Shown in pieces: positions 1 to 6,654 of a stretch of 64,000 bases of DNA. The DNA lies in assembly GCA_003280345.1 (NCBI GenBank), contig QCFB01000005.1, positions 17,493 to 81,492 of the forward strand, read 5' to 3'. The notes beneath the pieces were generated by a model. The model worked only from the letters and a program-made list of their open reading frames with translations, was not told where the DNA came from and did no database searches. A program made the translations under genes and the position numbers. Positions within the stretch are counted from its first letter, which is position 1, and the number at the start of each line of letters is the position of its first letter. This DNA comes from Prochlorococcus sp. AG-363-A16. Its GTDB lineage: Bacteria > Cyanobacteriota > Cyanobacteriia > PCC-6307 > Cyanobiaceae.

Positions 1-305
1 TCTTGCCTACGTAACTCGGGAATAGGAATGCTTCCTAATTGAGTGCTATCTGCATAACGTTGAGAGAACTCTTGAAAAGTAAACGATCTATGTCTAAGGA
101 TTTGAGCAGCTATTCCTCTATTGGTTTCTATTTGTAAGGTCATATATGCCTGTTCGAATACACTCCAATGCTCATGTTTTATGCAATATTTAAGTAATTT
201 TGAAAAATCTTCATTTTCTTGATTTTTCGGATTGCTAACCCTGGCAATAAATGCCATTGTTTTTTCGGCATTTGGAGTTTTAGAAATTAACTCAACGATG
301 CTCAT
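1..305 (-). CDS. thyX: Flavin-dependent thymidylate synthase (partial)
   Basis: N-terminal part of ThyX, which makes dTMP from dUMP using FAD and methylenetetrahydrofolate. I translated this edge fragment by hand: it starts MSIVELISKTPN at an ATG at 305 and runs off the left edge after about 101 residues. The family signature is visible as RHRSFTFQEFSQRY, the RHR motif that binds FAD and dUMP. It lies one base downstream of dcd on the same strand, so two genes of dTMP supply are adjacent and probably cotranscribed. The C-terminal part lies outside the window. Confidence 0.93.
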   Translation of the reverse strand, partial: MSIVELISKTPNAEKTMAFIARVSNPKNQENEDFSKLLKYCIKHEHWSVFEQAYMTLQIETNRGIAAQILRHRSFTFQEFSQRYADSTQLGSIPIPELRRQ

Positions 306-306
306 C

Positions 307-900
307 TTAAACCTTTGCGAGAGTTACACGTTCTGGTTGATGTTGATATTTTCCGCTTCGGTCTTTGTAGGTTATTTCGCAAGGATCTCCTTCAAAGAAA
401 AGTAGCTGACATATTCCTTCGTTAGCATATATTCGACAATCTGCACCTGAACTATTACTGAACTCAAGTGTTAAGTGGCCTTCCCAGCTTGCTTCGGCAG
501 GAGTTGTATTCACTATGATTCCTAGACGTGCATAAGTGCTTTTCCCTAGACATACAACTGTTATGTTTTCTGGGACTTTCATTCTCTCGAGTGCCACACC
601 TAGGCCATAGGAATGTGCAGGCAATATGAAGAATTCTCCATCCATATCTTTTTGTAGAGGAGTTGATTCAAGGTTGTCGGGATTGAATCTTTTGGGGTTC
701 ATTACAGTTCCAGGAACATGCCTGAAAATTAAAAATTCTTTAGGAGAAAGCCTTAGGTCATATCCATATGAGGAACATCCGAAACTTAAAACAGGACTTT
801 GCTTGTTTTTGGCATCAAGGTGCCTCACAAGACCTTCTTGAAAAGGTTCGAGCATTCCTGCTCTCGCCTGCTGAGTAATCCATCGATCGTTTTTAAGCAT
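307..900 (-). CDS. dcd: dCTP deaminase
   Basis: Deaminates dCTP to dUTP, feeding dTMP synthesis. At 197 residues the length is normal for the family. Visible motifs are SSYGYDLRL (about residues 43-51), KSTYARLGI (120-128, nucleotide-binding loop) and the WEGHLTLEF segment (139-147), with the catalytic glutamate expected at E136. The start overlaps the stop of the upstream CobO-like gene by one base (TAATG arrangement), and thyX follows after one base. The three genes therefore look like one operon read leftwards. Confidence 0.95.
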   Translation of the reverse strand: MLKNDRWITQQARAGMLEPFQEGLVRHLDAKNKQSPVLSFGCSSYGYDLRLSPKEFLIFRHVPGTVMNPKRFNPDNLESTPLQKDMDGEFFILPAHSYGLGVALERMKVPENITVVCLGKSTYARLGIIVNTTPAEASWEGHLTLEFSNSSGADCRIYANEGICQLLFFEGDPCEITYKDRSGKYQHQPERVTLAKV

Positions 901-1493
901 TAGTAAAAACAGCGTAATTCTGTGATTTGATCTGCCATTGCAATAACTCTATGAGGTATCGATGGTCCAGTCAGAATGACATCCATTCCTCCTGGGCGTT
1001 GCTCGAGTGTAGAAAGTAATTCTTCTTCGCCGAGATATCCAAGTTCGATTGCTAAACCCACTTCATCCAGGACAAGCTGGTCAAGGTCACCTGCGAATAC
1101 TCGCTTTCTGCAGGTCTCCCATATTTCGTTGACAGCTTTATTTGTTGAATGCTCTGGGCCTTTTGTTTTGGAAGCTTGCTCAGTAATACAGCAAGTGATA
1201 TCAGGCCTCAACCACTCAAGTGTTCCGCAAAGACTTATACAACGATCTGGACCTTGATCAACCCCACCTTTTAAAAATTGAGCGACCATAACGCGGCTTC
1301 CTAAGCCGGCAGCTCTTAAAGCCTGACTAAGCACAACTGAAAAACTGCCTCTATATGGAGCAGTATGTACTTGAAGCTGCCCCTCTGCTCCTACTAGTTG
1401 CAGTGGTGTCTTTTCAAACGATGCAGGAAGTGGTCTTAATCCAGCATGGTTTTTAACTTTTTCTTGCTCAATAGAGCTAAGACTTGCAGTCAT
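900..1493 (-). CDS. CobO/BtuR-like protein lacking the P-loop
   Basis: The C-terminal two thirds resemble cob(I)alamin adenosyltransferase of the CobO/BtuR type: VMVAQFLKGG (68-77), VLDEVGLAIELGYL (141-154, Walker B-like) and DVILTGPSIP (171-180). The family's ATP-binding GNGKGKTT loop should lie just before the ALRAAGLG helix, but the sequence there is TAPYRGSFS (44-52), with no GKT. ATP binding in the usual way is therefore doubtful. It may be a degenerate paralogue with a non-enzymatic corrinoid role or another nucleotide-site protein. Length (197 aa) is normal. It overlaps dcd by one base. Confidence 0.72.
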   Translation of the reverse strand: MTASLSSIEQEKVKNHAGLRPLPASFEKTPLQLVGAEGQLQVHTAPYRGSFSVVLSQALRAAGLGSRVMVAQFLKGGVDQGPDRCISLCGTLEWLRPDITCCITEQASKTKGPEHSTNKAVNEIWETCRKRVFAGDLDQLVLDEVGLAIELGYLGEEELLSTLEQRPGGMDVILTGPSIPHRVIAMADQITELRCFY

Positions 1494-1619
1494 CGGTACC
1501 CCACGAGTCTGGCTAAGACCAGTGGATTAAATCTAGCGCCAAGAAACAGCTCTACAAGGTTTGTGACACTATCTATGGTGTAGTTGTATTGACATTCTTC
1601 CCTTTTCTCTTTTTGATTA

Positions 1620-2354
1620 ATGTCCCCTTCTTCTCAAAAGCGTCAGGATGGTCGGTTCTCAGGAGAATTGAGGCCTTTCAAGGTCACCTGGGAGCCAATG
1701 GGTTTTGCTCTAAGCTCCTTAATTGTTCATACAGGAAGAACATCTGTTCTTTGTAGTGTTTGCTTAGAAGATGGTGTGCCTGGTTGGCGCATGGGGAAAG
1801 GAAAGGGATGGCTTAGTGCTGAATATCGATTGCTGCCTGGGTCTACTCCTCAGCGTCAAAAGCGTGAAACATTAAAGCTTTCTGGACGCACTCAGGAAAT
1901 CCAACGCCTTATTGGCAGAAGCTTAAGGTCTGTTTTAGATATGACCTTGCTTGGGGAAAGGACCTTTTTGATTGATTGTGATGTTATCCAGGCTGATGCA
2001 GGTACTAGAACAGCTGCAATAACAGGTTCATGGATCGCTCTGCAAAGTGGTGTCTTGCGTTTGATCGAACAAGGCAAATTAATTGATAATCCAATTAAGG
2101 CTCAGGTTGCTGCAGTTTCAGTTGGATTATTAGGGGAAACCCCTTTGCTTGACCTTGACTACAGTGAGGATTCAAATGCAGACGTGGATCTAAATGTAGT
2201 GATGGATTCCTTTGGAAGATTTTTAGAACTGCAAGGTACAGCTGAAGGTAAACCTTTTACTAGAGAGCAGCTAATTAAGCTTCTTGACATAGCTGAACCA
2301 GGGATTCAGTATCTCCATGAAGCTCAACTTTTGGCTTTGCAAAATAAAAACTAA
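1620..2354 (+). CDS. rph: Ribonuclease PH
   Basis: 3'-to-5' phosphorolytic exoribonuclease that trims tRNA 3' ends. The 244-residue protein has the expected single RNase PH fold. Recognisable segments are GRTQEIQRLIGRSLRSVLD (97-115) and DADAGTRTA-type phosphate-site residues, read here as QADAGTRTAAITG. The gene is divergent from the CobO-like gene across a 126-bp spacer, which must hold both promoters, and is followed after 69 bp by ntcA on the same strand. Confidence 0.95.
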   Translation: MSPSSQKRQDGRFSGELRPFKVTWEPMGFALSSLIVHTGRTSVLCSVCLEDGVPGWRMGKGKGWLSAEYRLLPGSTPQRQKRETLKLSGRTQEIQRLIGRSLRSVLDMTLLGERTFLIDCDVIQADAGTRTAAITGSWIALQSGVLRLIEQGKLIDNPIKAQVAAVSVGLLGETPLLDLDYSEDSNADVDLNVVMDSFGRFLELQGTAEGKPFTREQLIKLLDIAEPGIQYLHEAQLLALQNKN

Positions 2355-2423
2355 AAAAAAGTCATCATTGCTACATGAGTTTTCTGCTCCTCTCTTTACC
2401 GTCTTCCAATCTGCTTAGCCACT

Positions 2424-3161
2424 ATGGTCGCCGCCACTCGCGGCTCTAACCGCTTTGAAACTATTTCTAAGAATTTGGAATCATTCAACCCTGTCGCTGA
2501 TGATCAGCCTGCAATTACTAAATCCTTATTAGATGTAATTAAAAATCTTGAAGGTGCAAGTACTGAGTTGGTTGATAGGTCTAAAACAATTTTTTTTCCA
2601 GGTGACCCTGCCGAAAGAGTTTATTTAATCCGAAGAGGCGCTGTTCGCCTATCCAGAGTTTATGAGTCTGGTGAAGAAATTACTGTTGCTTTATTAAGAG
2701 AGAACAGTCTTTTTGGTGTGCTTTCGCTTCTTACTGGCCATCGTTCAGATCGCTTTTACCACGCAGTGGCTTTTACCAGAGTTGAAATGGTTACAGCGCC
2801 AGCAGCATCTGTTCGTAAAGCTATAGAAAATGACACTAGTGTTGGATTATTGCTTCTTCAAGGGCTATCAACTCGCATTTTGCAAACTGAAACCATGATT
2901 GAGACCTTGACTCATAGAGATATGTCCTCTCGATTAGTTAGCTTTCTGCTGGTTTTATGTAGAGACTTTGGAGTGCCAGGTGAGAATGGAATTACTATTG
3001 ATCTTCGTCTCTCACATCAAGGTATTGCTGAAGCTATAGGTTCTACAAGAGTAACGATTACTCGTTTATTAGGAGACTTAAGAAATGCAGGCTTGTTGAA
3101 GATTGATCGTAAGAAAATAACAGTATTTGACCCAATTGCTCTTGCAAAACGTTTTAACTGA
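2424..3161 (+). CDS. ntcA: Global nitrogen regulator NtcA
   Basis: CRP-family activator that senses 2-oxoglutarate and controls nitrogen assimilation genes. The diagnostic NtcA stretch [13 protein letters not shown] starts near residue 57, followed by the cNMP-type beta roll ([20 protein letters not shown]), the long dimer helix ([20 protein letters not shown]) and a helix-turn-helix ([20 protein letters not shown], about 191-210). The protein has 245 residues, about 20 more than freshwater NtcA, all at the variable N-terminus. Shorter in-frame starts do not give a better match, so the ATG at 2424 is kept. A likely target, an ammonium transporter gene, lies at 18.1 kb. Confidence 0.96.
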   Translation: MVAATRGSNRFETISKNLESFNPVADDQPAITKSLLDVIKNLEGASTELVDRSKTIFFPGDPAERVYLIRRGAVRLSRVYESGEEITVALLRENSLFGVLSLLTGHRSDRFYHAVAFTRVEMVTAPAASVRKAIENDTSVGLLLLQGLSTRILQTETMIETLTHRDMSSRLVSFLLVLCRDFGVPGENGITIDLRLSHQGIAEAIGSTRVTITRLLGDLRNAGLLKIDRKKITVFDPIALAKRFN

Positions 3162-3173
3162 ACTTATGCCTAT

Positions 3174-3207
3174 AAAAGGGATCAGTATAAGGTCCTTTTT
3201 ACTGATC
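3174..3207 (+). repeat. Alternative stem-loops downstream of ntcA
   Basis: Two overlapping pairings are visible. GATCAGTA (3180-3187) pairs with TACTGATC (3200-3207), and AAAAGG (3174-3179) can instead pair with CCTTTT (3194-3199) ahead of a T. They cannot form together. The second could act as a weak terminator for ntcA. The next gene starts at 3224. Confidence 0.35.
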
Positions 3208-3223
3208 TGACACTTGGTTTTCT

Positions 3224-4216
3224 GTGACTGGTTGGCTGCTAATTATTTCTTTATTAGTTCTGGGTGGAATTCTTTCCACACTGGGCGATCTTCTTGGCAG
3301 TCGTGTGGGGAAGGCTCGATTAAGCATATTCAATTTGAGGCCAAGAAGAACCGCAGTAGTTATCACAGTCTTGACTGGCAGTTTGATCAGTGCACTTTCT
3401 CTTGGTTTTATGCTTTTAGTTAGCAGGCAGCTCAGAGTTGGTTTATTTGAATTAGATGATCTTCAAATTAAGCTTAAAAATAGTCGACTAGCTCTTGCAC
3501 CCTTGCAAAAGGAGCGTAAAAGACTTGAAGCTAGAATTGATTCAGGTGAAAGAGAATTAAAGCAGCTTGAAAGAAATCTGATTGCATTAAGGAGAGGAGA
3601 AGTTGTTATTACAAGTGGCCAAAACTTGGCTACAGCAACTATTGAGTTACAGGAATCTAGTCAATCTAGGAAAGCTATAGAAACTCTTCTTCAGCAAGCC
3701 AATCTTTATGCCTACCGTAAGGTCAGACCTCGAGAAAGACCTAATCGACAGATCATACTTGTTCCTACAGTAGATATTAATAAACTGGAAAAGGTATTAC
3801 TCAAGAAAGGTAAATGGGTTGCAACTATTCGTTCTGCGGGAAATGTATTGTTGGGAGAAAAATTAGTATATGCTTTCCCTGAGGTCAGACCAAATAAAAA
3901 TATAGTACGTAAGGGAGAAGTCATATCTACAACCATTCTAAAGTCAAGTGAATTAACTATGGAGGGAGTAAGTAAGGGGATAAATCTTCTTCTTGCATCA
4001 AGTTTGGCTGAAATCAAGAGAAGAGGTTCCATTACATCAGAACTTAAGTTTAATTCCAGCTCTATAAATAGTTTGGCTAATGAGTTAAGTAAAATGAAGC
4101 GACGTGAAATAGAGCTCGAGGTAGTAGCTCTTTTGTCTAGTGAGACTGCTGACCCTGTTATTGTCGGTCTTCAGAAAAGCAACCCAATTAGGGGAATTCT
4201 TCGTAATAAAAGATAA
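3224..4216 (+). CDS. DUF3084 family membrane protein
   Basis: Conserved cyanobacterial protein of unknown function, recognised as DUF3084-like. Starts at a GTG. Residues about 2-20 and 38-65 are hydrophobic, giving two N-terminal membrane segments around the basic GSRVGKARLSIFNLRPRR loop. A charged coiled coil follows (about 75-130, rich in KERKRLEARI-type heptads), then a mixed alpha/beta C-terminal half. Other species annotate it as possibly involved in chromosome or envelope functions, but I cannot support a role. Its stop shares one base with the ATG of the next gene, implying translational coupling. Confidence 0.8.
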   Translation: MTGWLLIISLLVLGGILSTLGDLLGSRVGKARLSIFNLRPRRTAVVITVLTGSLISALSLGFMLLVSRQLRVGLFELDDLQIKLKNSRLALAPLQKERKRLEARIDSGERELKQLERNLIALRRGEVVITSGQNLATATIELQESSQSRKAIETLLQQANLYAYRKVRPRERPNRQIILVPTVDINKLEKVLLKKGKWVATIRSAGNVLLGEKLVYAFPEVRPNKNIVRKGEVISTTILKSSELTMEGVSKGINLLLASSLAEIKRRGSITSELKFNSSSINSLANELSKMKRREIELEVVALLSSETADPVIVGLQKSNPIRGILRNKR

Positions 4217-4653
4217 TGCATAGATTAATTTCTATAGACCCTGGGCATAAAAAGTGTGGAATGTTACTAGTTGACTTAGATAAATGTATTGTTTTGGATG
4301 GAAAGGTCGTTGAGAAAAATTCTGTTATTGAGCTTATAACTAGTTGGCAAGATTCTTCTCAGTTTCATGAGATTGTTTTGGGGAATGGTACAAGCAGCAC
4401 TTATTGGGAAAACATTTTAAGGCGTTTTGCACCTATAACATTTGTTGAAGAAAAAGGCTCAACTTTGCTCGCTAGAAATCGCTATTGGGAACTTTGGCCT
4501 CCAAATTATTGGCTTCATTGGTTACCAAGAGGACTTATGCTTCCCCCTGACAATTTGGATGCAGTAGCAGCTTTAGTCTTGCTAGAAAGGCATTTAAATA
4601 AGAAGTTCAGCTGGCCAGGACCTATAAATTTCAAAACTTGGCACGCACAGTGA
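4216..4653 (+). CDS. RuvC/YqgF-like nuclease-fold protein
   Basis: A 145-residue protein with an RNase H/RuvC-like arrangement of acidic residues: SIDPGHKKCGMLLVD at the start (D8 as first metal ligand), FVEEKGSTLLARNRYWEL in the middle, and NLDAVAALVLLERHL near the end. This matches small resolvase-like proteins annotated in marine picocyanobacteria. The substrate is unknown; a Holliday-junction or RNA-processing activity would be inference. It is translationally coupled to the DUF3084 gene (TAATG) and its last 23 bases overlap the convergent gene at 4631-4888. Confidence 0.65.
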   Translation: MHRLISIDPGHKKCGMLLVDLDKCIVLDGKVVEKNSVIELITSWQDSSQFHEIVLGNGTSSTYWENILRRFAPITFVEEKGSTLLARNRYWELWPPNYWLHWLPRGLMLPPDNLDAVAALVLLERHLNKKFSWPGPINFKTWHAQ

Positions 4654-4888
4654 AGACATAGTCACCACCTGGCTCTAAATTGTAATCCGCCTGTAGAAGG
4701 AATCGCATAAGAGAATCTTCAATAAGCGCTCTTCCAAGAGAAGGCTCCACATTAAGAATGCCTTTGCCAAATGCCCAGGTAAATTGCCATTCGAATTCCC
4801 CTGCGGAAACTTCTCCATCTAAAAACTGTCCTGTAAAACTTTGGCGATGTACTCTCAGATATGCTTTAGTTAAAGGTAATTGGTCCAT
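4631..4888 (-). CDS. DUF3146-like small conserved protein
   Basis: An 85-residue soluble protein without membrane segments. The pattern SAGEFEWQFTWAFGKG ... EPSLGRALI ... YNLEPGGDYVFTVRAKF resembles the cyanobacterial DUF3146 family from memory; no function is known. It lies immediately downstream (14 bp) of pth on the same strand, so it probably shares the pth transcript. Its 3' end overlaps the convergent RuvC-like gene by 23 bp. Confidence 0.7.
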   Translation of the reverse strand: MDQLPLTKAYLRVHRQSFTGQFLDGEVSAGEFEWQFTWAFGKGILNVEPSLGRALIEDSLMRFLLQADYNLEPGGDYVFTVRAKF

Positions 4889-4902
4889 TGATTTACTTAT
4901 GA

Positions 4903-5508
4903 TTAGGCTGCTTGATATGAGTTAAGACGTGTACTTATACGATCTAAGTCAAGTGTTTCTAATAAATTTAAATTTTCTAAAACTTCATCGATAATTTTAT
5001 CAATGATTGGCTTTTCTTCCTTTGCAAAAGAACCTAATACATGCGAGATAGTCATCTCTCTTTTCCCTTCTGGAATCGATTTTGGTGCTCCAATTCCTAT
5101 TCTTAGCCTGCAAAAATCTTGGGTGCCTAGATGTTGAATAGTACTTCGTAAACCATTGTGGCCACCTGAACTTCCACTAGTTCTCATTCTGAGACGACCT
5201 AGTGGAAGGTCAATGTCATCTACGAGAATAAGAACTTGCTTAATATCAAGTTTAAACCAATCCAGTGTGGCTCTAATAGATAGTCCGCTGTCATTCATGT
5301 AAGTACTGGGTTTAAGGAGTTTGATTGCTTTTTCTCCAATACCTGTTTCTGCTATGTCGCCATACAGCTTTTTGTTATGAGAAAAATTAATTTTCTTTGT
5401 TGATGCATATTTATTTAACACCATAAAACCAATATTGTGCCTTGTCTGGGTGTACTTGGAACCAGGGTTGCCTAGTCCTACCAATAGGCGAAAGCCATGT
5501 TGACTCAT
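4903..5508 (-). CDS. pth: Peptidyl-tRNA hydrolase
   Basis: Releases tRNA from peptidyl-tRNA that drops off ribosomes. The N-terminus LLVGLGNPGSKYTQTRHNIGF carries the catalytic histidine (H24) and the conserved GNPG. Further family segments are STYMNDSG, VDDIDLPLGRLRMR and GSSGGHNGLRS. The 201-residue length is usual. tatA lies 5 bp upstream on the same strand and the DUF3146-like gene 14 bp downstream, suggesting a compact operon. Confidence 0.95.
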   Translation of the reverse strand: MSQHGFRLLVGLGNPGSKYTQTRHNIGFMVLNKYASTKKINFSHNKKLYGDIAETGIGEKAIKLLKPSTYMNDSGLSIRATLDWFKLDIKQVLILVDDIDLPLGRLRMRTSGSSGGHNGLRSTIQHLGTQDFCRLRIGIGAPKSIPEGKREMTISHVLGSFAKEEKPIIDKIIDEVLENLNLLETLDLDRISTRLNSYQAA

Positions 5509-5513
5509 TCAAG

Positions 5514-5807
5514 TTAGCTTTCAGGTGTTTGAGGGCTATGCGTTTTGTTTTGACCTTTATTTCCCTCAACTAAACTTTCTTGTTTGGGTAAGCCTGTTGT
5601 ATCCAATTCTTTTTCTGTTTCGAAAGATTCAGGCTCTGAGATGGCTTTTTGAATTTCGCGTTCGAACTCAGTTGATGCTTGCTGAAAACCTTTTAGAGTT
5701 TTGCCAAGGGAACGCCCAAGCTCTGGAAGGCGTTTTGGACCAAAAATAATTAGTGCCAAAGCGCCTATAACAGCCATCTCAGGGAGACCGACTCCAAAAA
5801 TATTCAT
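5514..5807 (-). CDS. tatA: Twin-arginine translocase subunit TatA
   Basis: Pore-forming subunit of the Tat export system in the thylakoid or plasma membrane. Residues about 5-22 (FGVGLPEMAVIGALALIIFG) form the single membrane helix, followed by the family's PKRLPELGRSLGKTLKGFQ hinge and amphipathic helix, then a polar charged tail. Length 97 aa is typical. psbH lies 36 bp upstream in the same direction. Confidence 0.92.
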   Translation of the reverse strand: MNIFGVGLPEMAVIGALALIIFGPKRLPELGRSLGKTLKGFQQASTEFEREIQKAISEPESFETEKELDTTGLPKQESLVEGNKGQNKTHSPQTPES

Positions 5808-5843
5808 GGGCGAACCCCTTAGTCTTTTTTGTGCTTAATCAGA

Positions 5844-6044
5844 TCAGCCGCCATTCCAATCAACTGAGAAGCCTTGGAGTAGTAGTGACTCGTTGTAGAC
5901 CTGCAGCATGATGGTTATGAAGATGAGGAAGGCAACTCCAATGAAAGCCATCACTGGAACGGCCCCCCAGCCTGGTACAACCTTTCCTTGTGCATTATTC
6001 CCAATTGATTTGAGAATACTTCCGATGGCAGTTTTCTGTCCCAT
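5844..6044 (-). CDS. psbH: Photosystem II protein PsbH
   Basis: Single-helix photosystem II core subunit near the QB site. The sequence has the PsbH pattern: [16 protein letters not shown] leading into one membrane helix (about 28-50), then [17 protein letters not shown]. 66 residues, as in other Prochlorococcus. In most cyanobacteria and plastids psbN lies on the opposite strand upstream of psbH; I do not see it here. Confidence 0.96.
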   Translation of the reverse strand: MGQKTAIGSILKSIGNNAQGKVVPGWGAVPVMAFIGVAFLIFITIMLQVYNESLLLQGFSVDWNGG

Positions 6045-6425
6045 GACGAGTGTCGGGTCTCAGTAGAAGGTTTAGTCACAACATTGTATGGGTAATTCCC
6101 CCTCAAACGGCGATCATGTCGGGAGATTTGATTTGCTGCAAACTTCTTGGCCTTGATTATTGGGATATTCAGCTTCATTTAATGACTTATAAAGTTGTGA
6201 GTACATCAACAAAGTCTTCGGACCAATTTTTTAAGAATAAGGCCTAATCCCTCAGAACCCTTGTTTTGATGGGCTTTTATGGATGAACTTGCCTCGCTTG
6301 TTTATGTTTTACAACTTAGAAACATTTCAATCCACGCCAAAAGAGTGGTTTGTAGCACCTTCTACATAGTTTTTTCACCGATAAGCCACATAAGATGAGT
6401 TCGCTTCTATTGACGTGGCTGGTCC
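6045..6425. other. Divergent psbH/psbI intergenic region
   Basis: 381 bp between the start codons of psbH (minus) and psbI (plus), so it must hold both promoters. Two short plus-strand frames (a GTG frame at 6050-6247 and an ATG frame of 39 codons at 6279-6398) have no family features and no membrane helix of PsbN type. I regard both as chance frames. No clear hairpin is seen. Confidence 0.5.
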
Positions 6426-6554
6426 ATGCTCGCCCTCAAGATTTCCGTTTACACCGTCGTCTTCTTTTTTGTAGGGGTATTCCTGTTTGGCTTCTTAGCT
6501 AGCGACCCTGGTCGTACTCCTGCAAGGAAAGATCTCGAAAGCCCACAAGACTGA
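6426..6554 (+). CDS. psbI: Photosystem II reaction-centre protein PsbI
   Basis: A 42-residue single-helix photosystem II subunit associated with D1. It starts [17 protein letters not shown], continues [17 protein letters not shown], and is an unmistakable PsbI pattern (LKI, the SDPxRxPxRKDLE tail). I translated it by hand from the ATG at 6426 to the TGA at 6552-6554. A long hairpin follows 18 bp after the stop. Confidence 0.95.
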   Translation: MLALKISVYTVVFFFVGVFLFGFLASDPGRTPARKDLESPQD

Positions 6555-6571
6555 CGTTCTTGCTCCGCAAA

Positions 6572-6626
6572 CCATAGTCACGCCACAGACTGGACTGTCT
6601 TAGTTCAGTCTGTGGCGTCACTATGG
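6572..6626. repeat. 23-bp near-perfect inverted repeat
   Basis: Left arm 6572-6594 and right arm 6604-6626 pair along 23 positions with one C-C mismatch and one G-T pair, around a 9-base loop (6595-6603). The core is CGCCACAGACTG against its reverse complement. No T-run follows, so it is not a standard rho-independent terminator. It may protect the psbI mRNA 3' end or mark a repeat element; the role is unknown. Confidence 0.85.
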
Positions 6627-6654
6627 CAAGATCATTTGCCTTAGCAAAGGGGTT

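Noticed and set aside
6050..6247. 65-codon GTG frame beside psbH as a psbN candidate
   Set aside because: It has no continuous hydrophobic helix and none of the PsbN tail residues.
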